DNA of 64,000 bases, taken from the NCBI GenBank assembly GCA_028023455.1, contig JAQFVV010000229.1:1610501-1674500 (forward strand), read 5' to 3'. The position numbers and the translations under genes were made by a program. The notes under the pieces are model-generated. The model was given only the letters and a program-made list of their open reading frames with translations. It did no database searches and was not told where the DNA came from. The DNA comes from Epiperipatus broadwayi (Eukaryota; Onychophora; Udeonychophora; Euonychophora; Peripatidae). The number at the start of each line of letters is the position of its first letter. Position 1 is the stretch's first letter. Below are positions 36,401-47,727 of this stretch, piece after piece.

Positions 36401-38220
36401 CTAAAAATTTTATAATTCTATTTTATCTTTATTGATAATCTCATTTAGATTGTTTAATATATATAAAAGCAATAATTTCAGAGTGAAAACATCATATATC
36501 TAGTATATATGTAATCTTTTTATAATTATAACTACTTAAAACAGATTTTTCACATTTAGATAATACAAAATTGCATATTTGCACAATCGTAGAAGACTCA
36601 TAGGCCCGCCTTTTTCTATTTTATATGATTTACCATTAATTTTTAACTAATCCATAATAAATTTTATTGAAGAATTATTTATAGAAATTTCATGTAAAGT
36701 GTTTAATAGATTCTAGATGATTTAGAGTCTCATATAATTCAGTAATATCTAAGAAATTCATAATGCCATTATTACCCAACCCAATGTTTTTAATTTTGTC
36801 AATGAATTCAAAAAAATGAAGCAATCCTCTATTTACCAAACCCCAAAATATTCTGAAACAATGTCTTTAGCAGTTTTATATATATATAATATTCCAAAAT
36901 TTGTCATTACTATATTAGAAAAAATGTAGACATAATAGAGCTGGGATATACAGTACATTGTCATATTGAATTTTTATTTTCTTTAAAATATTAATAAATT
37001 TTAGCATTGGTTTTCAGTATTATAATTGATAATTAAATAAAACTTAGTTTATCCATTCCTGTTTTAGTTTTATGGTTATAATTATCTTTTTTAATAAATC
37101 ATATTCTTAAATTTTTATTTTCTTTTAAATATATAGTTTGATCACTTTTACAATGATGTTTAAATTCTGTGGCATATTTCCATGACAGATCATTTTTATT
37201 ATGTTTAAATTTAGAAGTATGCTTAACTATTTCATCATTACTTTATAAATCATTTTGAATAGCAACAATTAATTTCATACTATAATGACTTCAGGTATCG
37301 CCCACATACTATGAACCATGTTGTAAAACATATTTTTGTGGAAAATTTATTTTTGAATTTGTTAATAAAAACAATATTATTTGAATAATTAGAATTAAAT
37401 AAAACATTTTTACTTGTATTTTTTAAAATATTTTTTCCTGTAGTTTTAAAATGTAGTGAACAAATAAATTGAAATTACACTAATCATTCCACTCATTTTA
37501 AAGTATTAAATGTTCAAGGACTTTCAAATATTCTTTAACATTGTTGATTTTTTCTTGTTTATATATTTTCATTTGATTGTGATTATGTTTTAAGTAAAAT
37601 ATTTCTGTGTAAATTACATTTTATTTATTTGTTTCACTTTTTTATTGGGTAATTTATTAACATAGTTATTGTTACATTTTGATTTATAAATGTGTCAAAC
37701 TTTTTGTACTTATTACTTCACCACTAACCACTTTAGATAAATACTATAATTGTTATTAATAATCAATGGTTGGTGTCAAAGTTACGGGAACAGAAAGTTT
37801 GGTATTCTGTGAATCAACCATAAATTCTGTGAATCAACGCATAACAATTTAGTATTGATAAATATTGAATAATGAAGACACATTTAAGAGATTATGACCT
37901 GGGCTAGCAAATTCATGCTGGTTCAACATGTGCATCTTGGGAAGGTTGCAAGAATATATGTTGTAGTGGAAGTTTTAAGTCTGTTTTAATATATATATAT
38001 AGCATTTAAATACTTTTATATACTCATAAATATTCATTATGTAATATATAATTTTTCATAGACTGAAAATGATTTTTAAACTAAATAAAAATATTGTTAT
38101 CAGTATTGAAGCATTTATATACTTTTTTATAAGAAGTTATTTTACATGCCACTGAACTTCTTACTGGCTTTAAAAAAACTTTAAAAAAAATAAATGCTTT
38201 CACTTTGTTTTGTTCATGTT
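33491..38220. other. AT-rich non-coding DNA, nothing recognised
   Basis: A purine-rich stretch at 34340-34640 yields a hydrophobic shadow frame on minus. Around 37780-37980 a stretch loosely resembles a decayed DNA-binding helix-turn-helix of a transposase, too weak to call. No gene supported. Confidence 0.45.
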
Positions 38221-38224
38221 TTAG

Positions 38225-38249
38225 ATCCTGGACGGGGAACCTCTAATCT
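38225..38249 (+). other. 25-nt microexon-like segment, probably repeat-derived
   Basis: A pyrimidine-rich acceptor (tttgttcatgttttag) is followed by 25 GC-richer bases and a consensus donor gtaagt. The neighbouring 'tctggcctgcag' resembles hAT-derived repeat sequence, which is the likelier explanation. Confidence 0.15.
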
Positions 38250-39705
38250 GTAAGTCAATTCCAATCTTTGAAAACTCTCAATCTGGCCTGCAGACATTTT
38301 CATACATGCATATAAAATGACTATATAATACTTCTATTTAAGCACAAGCATAATGCAATTGAATTAATAGTAAAGTAAAATAAAATATATTTTCTCAACT
38401 ACATCTTTTTTTGTCTCTAAACTTTATAATAGTTTTAGTTCACTCTGTCACAGATGCAATATTCTAACAAATTACCTATATTGTGTGATTTATCTGGCTA
38501 TGGATTTAATCTACAGTGCAGAGGGCTTTTTCTTTGTTTTTGTAATGATTTTTGCAAACAAATGTATATTAGCAAAAACTGAATTTACTTCATTTTATTA
38601 TTATTATTTTGCATTTATTATTATTTTTTTTTAAGAAGATGACTTTACTATATAAGGTAAGAAAAATTGGCACAGAAAATCATGATAAGAAATGGACCAA
38701 TGCATATTTTTTAATAGAAATAAATAATAAGTTGATGTGATTGATATGTCTGGTAAATAGTTAATAAAAAATACAATATTAAAAGTTATCATTTATTCGA
38801 ATATCCCAATTACAACAAAATTGTGGAGAATAAACAAATTTTAAAATAGAAAACAGGAGTTTCATTAAGTAGTTGATCTGTTTCATAAAAAGTATAAACA
38901 AATTAGAAAAATTTGTGAAAGCAAATTACATTATTTCAAAAAAAAAAACAAACAAACAGAAAATTCAAAATCATTTTCTGAAAGGATCTTATAAAAAACT
39001 GCATCCCAGCTGCTGTAGAATTAATCTGTCCAGAATATAAAAAGAAATTTGAGAATATAAATATAGCAGGTTAATTTATTAGTCAATAATTTTGTATTAC
39101 CCACAAATGATGTTATAAATATCCCAGCCCTGTTTTCGATAATTAAGGGTGATGAAATTCTTGAGGAAATGGCCAAGAAAAGATAACAGGGCTTTATTTT
39201 TAGATTTTTTTTTTTTGTAATCTTGATATTAATGCATCATTTTGCCATGCTTATGTTCTAATTTGAAACTTGAAATTCGCTCGCAATCTGAAAAAAAAAA
39301 AATTTTCAGCTCATTAATTTTTTATTAACCTAACAAAACATCCAATATTGGTTGGTGAGTAGATATGTAATAATTTTTGCCTGAAGTTCCAAGCAAATTG
39401 CGTTGGTCAAGTGAATATTTAGTATGGTGAATTTAAAGAAAAATAATTATAATATGATGAAATATTGACTAACAATAAAAAGAATAAGTGGTTTATCTTC
39501 ATCATTTCTCCAGATTTTTGGTCAAGTATCTTGAAGGAAAATTCAGACAATATTTAATGAATAAAAGATCAGTGTAAGAAATGAAAATGTCAGGCTCACT
39601 GAATGTGCATTTTATTTATACAGCTATTTTTTGTCTGCACAGCCAATACAATTCCATGAAAAACAAAATTAACAGATAGGAAATTTGGTAAAATCAGATT
39701 ATTTT
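38250..39705. other. AT-rich non-coding DNA, nothing recognised
   Basis: Small hairpin from 'agccctgtt' (39126) to 'aacagggct' (39184-39192). No gene. Confidence 0.45.
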
Positions 39706-41480
39706 TCTATCATCAACATCATCAACCATTATCAATCCACTGCTAGATTAAGGTCTCTCCAAGTTCAATCCATCTTCTCCAATCTTTAGCTTCTCTTCTC
39801 CACATCACCTCTGCATACTTTCTTATTTCATCCATCCATCTCACATGTGGTCTCTTTCTGGGTCTTTTACAATCTCTTGGATCCCCTTTTAAGAGTTCAA
39901 TTGTCCATCTATTATCATCTCTTTTAGCAATAAGTCCAGCCCAACTTCAGTCTTTTAATTTTTCCAATGAGGTTAATAACACCTATTTATTCTCTTGCCC
40001 ATATATTGTTTTTGATCTCTTCTTGTTACTCCCAACATGCATCTTTCCATAACTGTTTAAGTGGTCTGAAATCTCTGTATTGCTCTTCTGTTAAGTATCC
40101 AAGTCTCAGTTCCAAAAGTAAGAACTGGTAAAACACATTTATTAAAAACCTTTTTCAAATACATAGGCATATTTCCTTTTAGTATCAAGTTATTTCTACC
40201 AAAAGTACTCCAACCAAGTTTTAATTCTAGGATTAATTTTCATCCATTATGTTTCCATCTGTGTTAATAATCTGACCAAAGTATTTGTAACTGTTACCGT
40301 CTTCTAACTCATCATAATCAATCATTATTTTCATATTTTGAGAAAATCCATTAAATATTACTTTAGTCTTTTTAACATTTATCTTTAGTCATATTTTCCT
40401 ACTTTCATCTGATAATTTCTGCAACATTTCCTGTAGCTCTAAAGCATTATTTGCAAAAACAACTACATCATCCACGAAATCTAAATGACTTAAATAATCT
40501 CCATTTATGTTCACTCCTTTGGCATCCCATTTTAATCCACAAAGTACTTCTTGCAGCACTGCTGTAAAAAGTTTTGGAGATATGGAGTCATCTGTCTTAC
40601 ATCCTTCTCAATGTTGACTTTCCTAGTATCATTATGTAATCTAATTATTGCTGTTCTTTTATAAATATTCTTTAAAATATGATAATATTCTGGATCTATA
40701 CCTTGATGGTCCAATGCTTTAATCACAGAAGAAATGTTTATAGAATCAAATGCCTTTTCATAATCTACAAATCCAAAGCATAATGCCAACTCATATTCAT
40801 TTGTCCTTTCTATAACTTCTCTCAATACCTGGATATGATCTATTGTACTAAAACTACTTTTAAATCCAGCTTGTTCTCTTGGCTGATGGAAATCCAATGT
40901 TCTCTATAGATGAGTTGTAATTATCTTGGTAAACATTTTGTATAAAACTGATAAAAGGCTAATAGGTCTGTAATTTATAACATCTTCTTTATCACTTTTT
41001 AAATATTAATATTAATACTGTATTTTTCTGATAATCTGCTGCATCTTTATCATTAGACATTTGGTATATAACTTTGCTAAAAAAAATTTCTATTTCTTCA
41101 CCTGCTTCTTTTAATATATCAATTATAATTCCATCATTACCTGGAACCTTTCCTTTCTTCATAAAATTAATTGCATGTCTTACTTCTTCATTTAAAATTC
41201 TAAGCAATTCAGAGAATATAATAAATATAGGAGGTATTTATTCTTTATTACTATATAATTCTTGATAGAAGTCTTCTACCCATTTCATGATGTCATCTCT
41301 TTTTTTAGTAATAGTTTCATCTTTTTTCCTTATTGCAGATATAAATTTCCTACCAATACCAAAATGTTGTTTTATACTCTTGAGACTTTTATTCTTTTCT
41401 ACAACTTTCCTTGCTAGTTAACAGTTATACTTTCTTATATCATTTTCAACTCTTTTCCACATCATTTTATATTTTTCTAT
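39706..41480 (-). mobile_element. RTE-like LINE copy (D), 5'-truncated, minus strand
   Basis: Begins on plus with 'atcatcaacatcatcaacca' (3' end) and runs through the C-terminal and RT regions. It ends near 41480 before any endonuclease, so about the 5' half is missing. It is less decayed than copies A and F. Confidence 0.85.
40340..41210 (-). pseudogene. Broken reverse transcriptase of LINE copy D
   Basis: 40532-40897 reads QPREQAGFKSSFSTIDHIQV, then CFGFVDYEKAFDSI (motif A with catalytic Asp) and a damaged motif B (EKDVRQ). Motif C is present in a separate frame as FVDDVVVFANNALELQ (about 40440-40482), where the usual FADD has become FVDD. 40992-41207 holds the upstream fingers region (GKVPGNDGIIIDILKEAGEE). 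Frameshifts separate the pieces. Confidence 0.85.
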
Positions 41481-42748
41481 ATGAATAAATAAGTCTATAA
41501 AAGAACTAGATGAGGAATTAGAAAAAAAAGAGATCTCTAAGTTAATTTATTGTAAAGAATTGGATAAAATTTTAAAAAGTAACTTAAAGTTGCAAAATCC
41601 AAAAAACAACAAACAAACGAGAGAACTTACTTATACATACTGATGATTGGAATACTAATGCTAATTTTGTATTAAGTAGTTTTCTATTTCCAAATTAAAG
41701 ATTAATGTCTGAACTAATTTTCTGGCGAAAAAAAATCTATGAAAATCTATATTTGCTAATAAATTTTACTGTTGATTCAATTATTTTTAAATAACTGTTT
41801 AATGAAAATAGAATGTGAAAATATATATGTATCGAAGTTATCTTCATCCTACTCTTAAGCTAACTACTATAGACTTGAGTAATCAATGGTGACTAAATTA
41901 TTATTTTTCAGCAGTCATTCATTAATGAGTATGAACATTTCAACTCCAATAAAAAAATACTCTAGGGATGAGTATTCTGGTGATTAAACAAACCAATCTG
42001 TGAAGCATAAATATATTCACATATAGAACATGATCCATTTTTCTTTGTGATATTTTGCAATGTTTTTGTTTAGTTTCTGTATAAATTTTACTTTCTGTAA
42101 TACTTCAATATCATGTCTTCTTTAGAATGACTTTGAAATAATTCTTATTGTGAAGTGAAGTCTATTCTCCCACAAAACTATTTTCAAAATTCACTGTAAA
42201 ACTATCATTTAGAAACTCTTGTATTATTTATTCATTTTACATACTAATTTCAACAAGGGTGTGATTTTACAATAATGGACTTTATAATATCACATCTAGC
42301 AGGTTGAAAACATTGATTGATTTTTATGATCTTGCTATTATATTTTCAAAACGTTATTGGGTATCCCACAAATGAAATTTTTCTATTGTTTATATTTTTT
42401 TGGTGTTGAAATCTCACTTTCATACAACAGTTTGGACAATTTCAGTAGTTATTTCCTTATCATGAAATACCCTATCTTTTAACTTGTTAAAATCAGCAGC
42501 AGTAGATTGGAATTTGTGCTGCACCTCAACATTTAAGTACACCTTTCTACTTATAAAATATTAATATATTTAAATTGCCTTAAATGCTCAAATTGATAAC
42601 CATTTAAACCAAAAGGTTGTTAAAGATTTTTCTTCCATTACTGACGGACAGAGAGCTTCAATTTATTAAACATTAATTATTAAATCAATGTCTTTATATG
42701 TCACATTTAAAACATTAAGCATATTCTGCAAACCATCTTTTGAATGGC
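41481..42748. other. AT-rich non-coding DNA with an R1 fragment
   Basis: 41861-41892 (aactactatagacttgagta then atcaatggtg) is an R1 foldback arm. Otherwise nothing. Confidence 0.4.
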
Positions 42749-42876
42749 AAAAATAACACAGTCATCAAGCGTTGATGGCCTAGCAGTTAGTGTAGCTGCC
42801 TTCCAAGCAGCCGGCTCGGGTTTGCTTCCTGGTCAATGCTTTGACATATAAATTAAAAAAAATAACACAGTCATCA
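42749..42876 (+). mobile_element. Young tRNA-derived SINE with 19-bp target duplication
   Basis: The body 42768-42857 reads agcgttgatggcctagcagt (A-box), a tRNA-like anticodon arm, a B-box-like gggtttgcttcct, then tcaatgctttgacatat and a short A-rich tail. It is flanked by identical 19-bp repeats (aaaaataacacagtcatca) at 42749-42767 and 42858-42876. Diverged family copies lie at 24394-24499 and 47690-47720. The perfect duplication implies recent insertion by L1-type target-primed retrotransposition supplied in trans. Confidence 0.9.
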
Positions 42877-45376
42877 CCACACTATATATATATAGAATGG
42901 AAGAAAGTGAAGTTTTTATTTTCATTTTTAATTTATTCGAATTAAGCATTTCACCAACAAAACAGCATCACATTTTTATCTCCACTTCATTAAACCACCT
43001 ATATAAAACATTCCAAAGACAACCATCATAAAAATTGTTGGAGCAAGTAAATATCCTTGTTTATTATTAGTTTATATTTTAAATATTTTAGCTTTTCCCC
43101 CTTGTATAATATTTTCTCTCATTTCATTATGTAGAAATTGTACAATATGAATAAGCTTTGATAAACAATAACTAATTCCAAACATTGCCATAGACCTGTT
43201 TGGTTAATAGAGTCAAATACTTAACCAGATCAATACATGCAATATGTAAATCACTTTTATTTCTAACACTTTTTTTTGCATTTACCTGGCAACAAAAACC
43301 ATATCTATAGTGATTATTGAGTCTCTAAAACTATCTTGAGATTGATCTATGATCAAAAGCAATTTACTCAATAAAATTCTTGAGTAATGTAGTGTTGTAG
43401 AACATTTTTCTCTAGACTGATTTTTGTTCTTGGAAATATATGATTATGCATAAGAAAGGTTATGTGGTGTTGTTGGTTGTATGTAATTATGTTGAGTACC
43501 TGGATGTGCGGATGCAAATTCGGCATTTTTTGTCAATGAAAGTAATTAGCATGAAAGTAGACTATTGTATAGAATCTTTTGATTACCCAAGCTTATAATA
43601 GATAGCTGTAATTTAGTAAATAGAGTGAATTGTTGCTACTAATCAGATACTAAATAAACAAACTGAATGGTCTCTTGCTTGAGAGATTCAAGGTACTTGA
43701 ATTTGGGTTATTAGTTTGATCATTTAAAAGTAGTAACAGGGTCTGCTGAAAGTGTAAGTTAATGAAAAGCCATTAGTAAGAAATTAGATAAGAGATTTAA
43801 ATGAGATATTAATTTCTAATGTCCATTGATTACATTAGACTTACATTAGATATTAATATCTATGAGTAGCTGATATTGGCAACACATTTGATGAGAGTTA
43901 TATTAAATGCAAAACAACTTTTTAAACTGCATGAAAAACAGCTGCATTAATTGCTTCTGTATACTATGTTGAAATTTTTACCAATGGTCATAAATAACTC
44001 ATTGAGTTTATAATGAAATCACACAATAATAATTTTATTAAATAACACAGAAAAAATAAACAATTGATATTCATACTCTGGGGGAAATGAGGTGTAAAAA
44101 TTCTCTGCAAGAAATTATTGCTATTTTACATAATTAGTAATGTTGGAACTTTTGATGCATCTAAAACGTGAAGCCTATCTTAATTGTCATGTACTTATAT
44201 TATAGCATCTATTATTTAAAGCATAAGAAGTTAGCTAAAATAAGTCATGGTGATTTATTTTATTATTGTAAGAAATCTTTCTATATAATTAAAATTTTAT
44301 TTTTAAAAAAACCTTTTTTTCAATCATTTTTTTTTGTTTTAAAATTTATTCAATGCTAACTGAAAAACTGTTGATAAAAAATAGTTTTTATTATAAAACA
44401 AACATAGGAAGGTTTATGTTATGCATGAGCGATATTGGTTTGCATTTCATTTCAAACAATAATCTTTATTTACTAAGGAAGGCATTATATTACTTGTGTA
44501 TCAAAACCATCTTTACTTACAATGATTTGATTTATTTTTTCATAAACATTTTCTCACACATCCAAGAAAAAATAATGCATATATATATTTTATGATTATA
44601 ATGTATTTTTTTCCTAAATTTTTTATAATGAAAAGCTAATCTAAATGTTATGCATCTTTTTATAAGATAAACCAGATAATTAAATTTATAATAAAGCTAA
44701 AAATATTCCTAGAATTAAAATGTACTGGCAATATGTCACTGATTATGATCAATTGTTTTATTGCCTTGTGTTTTTTCATCAGCTTTCTACAATCTGCTTC
44801 CATAATAAGAACATGAACGTATACAATAAAACTTTAAAACTATAATTATTTAAATATTTATTGCAACTTTCATATTGTGTAATACGACCAGATGTTCTGA
44901 CTCCTATGTAACAAAATGTACATTGTAAATGTGTATCAATAATGTTATTACATTAAAATGCTAATCAATATACAAGTTTTGCATTTTATATGAAGCCTTC
45001 TTTACATAAGTAAAGCAAACAAACATCAGGCAGTTAAATTTAATAGTATATGAAGGATCTGAAAATAGTATTTGTTTATTTATTTGGCTGACCATATTTA
45101 ATTATGTCAGTCTTCAATTTTGTTTTATCTTATTGCCTTTAGTCTTTGCACTTTTTCTTCCTGTGTCCTTTATATATATTATTGCTTCTGTTATTTACAT
45201 TAATAGAAAGGCAAATCATTATGAGTATCTCGGACATTTCTCTATACTTATCATGATAATGGGATTACATGTTTGTGCAACCATTTTTTCATCTTTTAAT
45301 TATATATGTAGCAATTCTGAATTCAGTCATTCTTTTTTTATTTTTTTATCCTGTCATTTTTAACTGTACTTCTGAG
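42877..45376. other. AT-rich non-coding DNA with an R1 fragment
   Basis: 43579-43612 (gattacccaagcttataata then gatagctg) is an R1 arm. The frames at 44168-44359, 44353-44595 and 45133-45363 are hydrophobic T-rich frames. The last shares vague nucleotide similarity with 55860-55950, so it is more likely repeat than gene. Confidence 0.4.
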
Positions 45377-45785
45377 CTACCTGCTGTTTTAAGCTTAAGT
45401 AGTCAATAGATGCTAGGTATTAGTTTTTATAAAATCTCTATTCAGTGGAAGTATATGTTATATCTTCAGATTAATTTGTGGTTCTTTCCTTTTGTTAGTG
45501 ATGAGCTTTGGATCTAGATCTTGTGCAACTGGATGTTTTGGATCTAATGCATCCCTTGTCTAACAACCACCTTTTATTCTTCTTTTATTATCAAGTTGAT
45601 TTAAAATATTCAGATGAAATAAATCCAAATCTAAAGTTCTCGCTGGTGAAGGTTATAAGCCAGAAAGTAGTCTGGAAGCATAGTTTAGCACTGGATAAGG
45701 ATTTAATAAGCACTACCATCAAGCATCTGTTGATTACTCATGCTTACAGTAGATGGCAGTACCGGAATAGAATAGAGTTTGCCTA
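45377..45785. mobile_element. R1 foldback element, ~410-bp copy
   Basis: The left arm (45380-45412, ctgctgttttaagcttaagt then agtcaatagatgc) is the inverted counterpart of the right arm (45724-45756). The interior near 45630-45660 (aaagttctcgctgg...gccagaaagtagtctgg) matches 57045-57095. An open frame at 45508-45786 falls inside and is not conserved in other copies. Confidence 0.55.
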
Positions 45786-46739
45786 AGGTCATTCATATGA
45801 TTTCTTTTTTTGTAGAATGAGAATGGGCATACCCATTTACAAATACTTGTTAATGAATAATTTTTATAAAATTTAGCATAATTTTTAATTAATCTAAGGT
45901 ATACAGGATTCTCCCTAAGTCTAGTATCAAAACAAAAAAAGATGAAGGCAGAACAAAAACTTTATTTACAAAATCATTGTCATCTTATCATTATTACTTT
46001 AACAATCCTCTGTCATTTATCATGGATGGATCATCATATTTTTTAAAACTTTGCAATAAGTCTTCAACACTGTATTATGTTACTGACCCACAATATAGAT
46101 GCCATATTAAATTTTGTTTTGTACTTTAATTTTTTGAAAATTATTTAGATTTATTCTTTCTTGCTCAGATATATTATGATCTATAAAAATGTATATTATT
46201 TTTATCTGTAATGTTAGACTTATGTTACTTTCTGTAGTATTATAACAATTTGTTTTTTTTCTTTCTTTATGGCACTTAATCTATTTAACTGCTATTTACA
46301 TGTATTCTTCTGATACACAGTTGCCTCCTCATTGTAATCTGTTATTGTGTAAAAAATCTTAATAGATAAATGGATTTATGTATTATTTCTTATCATTGTT
46401 TATTAGGAGGAGATTTTAAAATTAACAAGGCTCTTTTGAGAAGAAATATGAAGCCTTTTAATTAATTCATTGTATGAAAAAAGAAGATAGATCTTTATTG
46501 TAGAAGTTAATATATCTTCTACCATATTAATTACCTAGAATTTATTTCCAAAGTAGATAAACTTTGAAGATTTTTTCCAAATAATAAATTTAATTAATAT
46601 GTTTCTTTCAAGATTCTAGATAATTGTATAGTAAAGATAAAACAAGTCTTTCTAATAAATAGCTTTCTGCAGAGCAGATGTCTCACTAGTGGTCTCTCTT
46701 AGAAAAACAGTGAAAGGGAAGGCAGTACTCACAAAGTTT
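45786..46739. other. AT-rich non-coding DNA, nothing recognised
   Basis: Nothing supported. Confidence 0.5.
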
Positions 46740-46880
46740 GTCAATAACTAGATGGTAAAGATTTGAGTATTTTTTCATTCTTGTTTTAGTTGAGAATAGC
46801 TAGACACTCATTTCAAACAATATTGAATGGTTAGTTGGAATGGCTAAAGGCCAGCTTATGAAAAAAAAAATTACTTGGGT
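46740..46880 (-). repeat. Dispersed repeat R2, copy
   Basis: Contains 'ttgttttagttgagaatagc' followed by 'tagacactcattt', matching the R2 body, plus 'ggctaaaggccag' and an A run. Confidence 0.4.
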
Positions 46881-47454
46881 CTAGATATCAATTCAAATTT
46901 ATAGGTATGTCAGGAAAATGCATTTTCTGCATCACAATTGGTTAATAAATGGGTATTTAGGTATTATTAAATAGAAAAATTAATCTGGTTGAGGTGAATG
47001 TCCATACGTTGATTGTAAAAATAAAAAAGATAATTGTAATGTGATGCACTCATTATTTCTATTAGAAGAGGTATCACTTGTTTGAAGCTGAGCCCATGAG
47101 TATGATTTTTTTTTTTTTTTTTTAGAAAAATGATATTAATGCTCATTAGAAGATTTTGGAACAACAATATTAAGATTTTTTCATTCAGTTTATAATTTAT
47201 AAGTGGATAAAATATAGTATCATCAAAGAACCATATCTCTATATTCAAAACATCATTGAGACAAATGTGTATGTATATTATATACTTACACATAATTTAC
47301 TCATACACATCTTTGATATATATCTAGATTTAATCTAATTTATTATTTTTTGGTATTTTCTGTGTAAAAATGTTTCATCTATTTCCAGTAATTTTTTTCA
47401 CAGTAACATTTTTTGAGGGGTTTTGTAATTTTGTTTTTCTTTGGTTTTATAAAT
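46881..47454. other. AT-rich non-coding DNA with a long T run
   Basis: Uninterrupted T run at about 47107-47124. No gene. Confidence 0.45.
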
Positions 47455-47560
47455 TTCCACAAGGGTCTTATGGTAAAGTGATATCCCATCTATCATCTGT
47501 TATGCCCATGACCTAGAGTTGAAATCTGGATGAAATTTTTTCAGATAGCTGTTTTGTATT
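47455..47560 (+). mobile_element. tRNA-like SINE head
   Basis: 'ggtcttatggtaaagtg' (A-box-like) and 'gagttgaaatctgg' (B-box-like) are joined by 'ttatgcccatgacc', which matches 'ttatgtccatgact' in the copy at 57745-57850. Body and ends are uncertain. Confidence 0.45.
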
Positions 47561-47682
47561 CTGATATCTGAATTGTATACTAGAGGGCAAACAAGAAATG
47601 CAATTTATAAAATTATCACCAATCAGTAGTTGACTAGATTAGTGAATATTGTATTCTTTATTATTTCTTTGTGAACAGATCT

Positions 47683-47727
47683 GGAGAGATCTTTTTTTTT
47701 TTTCCATATGTCATAGCATTGGAGAGA
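47683..47727 (-). mobile_element. 5'-truncated SINE stub with 7-bp target duplication
   Basis: Between ggagaga at 47683-47689 and again at 47721-47727 lie a T run and 'catatgtcatagcatt', which is the last ~16 bp of the SINE at 24394-24499 on minus. This is a severely 5'-truncated insertion. Confidence 0.6.

Noticed and set aside
37780-37985. Transposase-like helix-turn-helix fragment
   Set aside because: Only a few residues fit, across a stop and a frameshift; not enough to support a call.
45133-45363. Hydrophobic 76-codon frame as a transmembrane exon
   Set aside because: T-rich composition explains the hydrophobicity, and a loosely similar sequence near 55.86-55.95 kb suggests a repeat.
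45508-45786. 92-codon frame as a gene
   Set aside because: It lies within an R1 foldback copy and the frame is not kept in the other copies.
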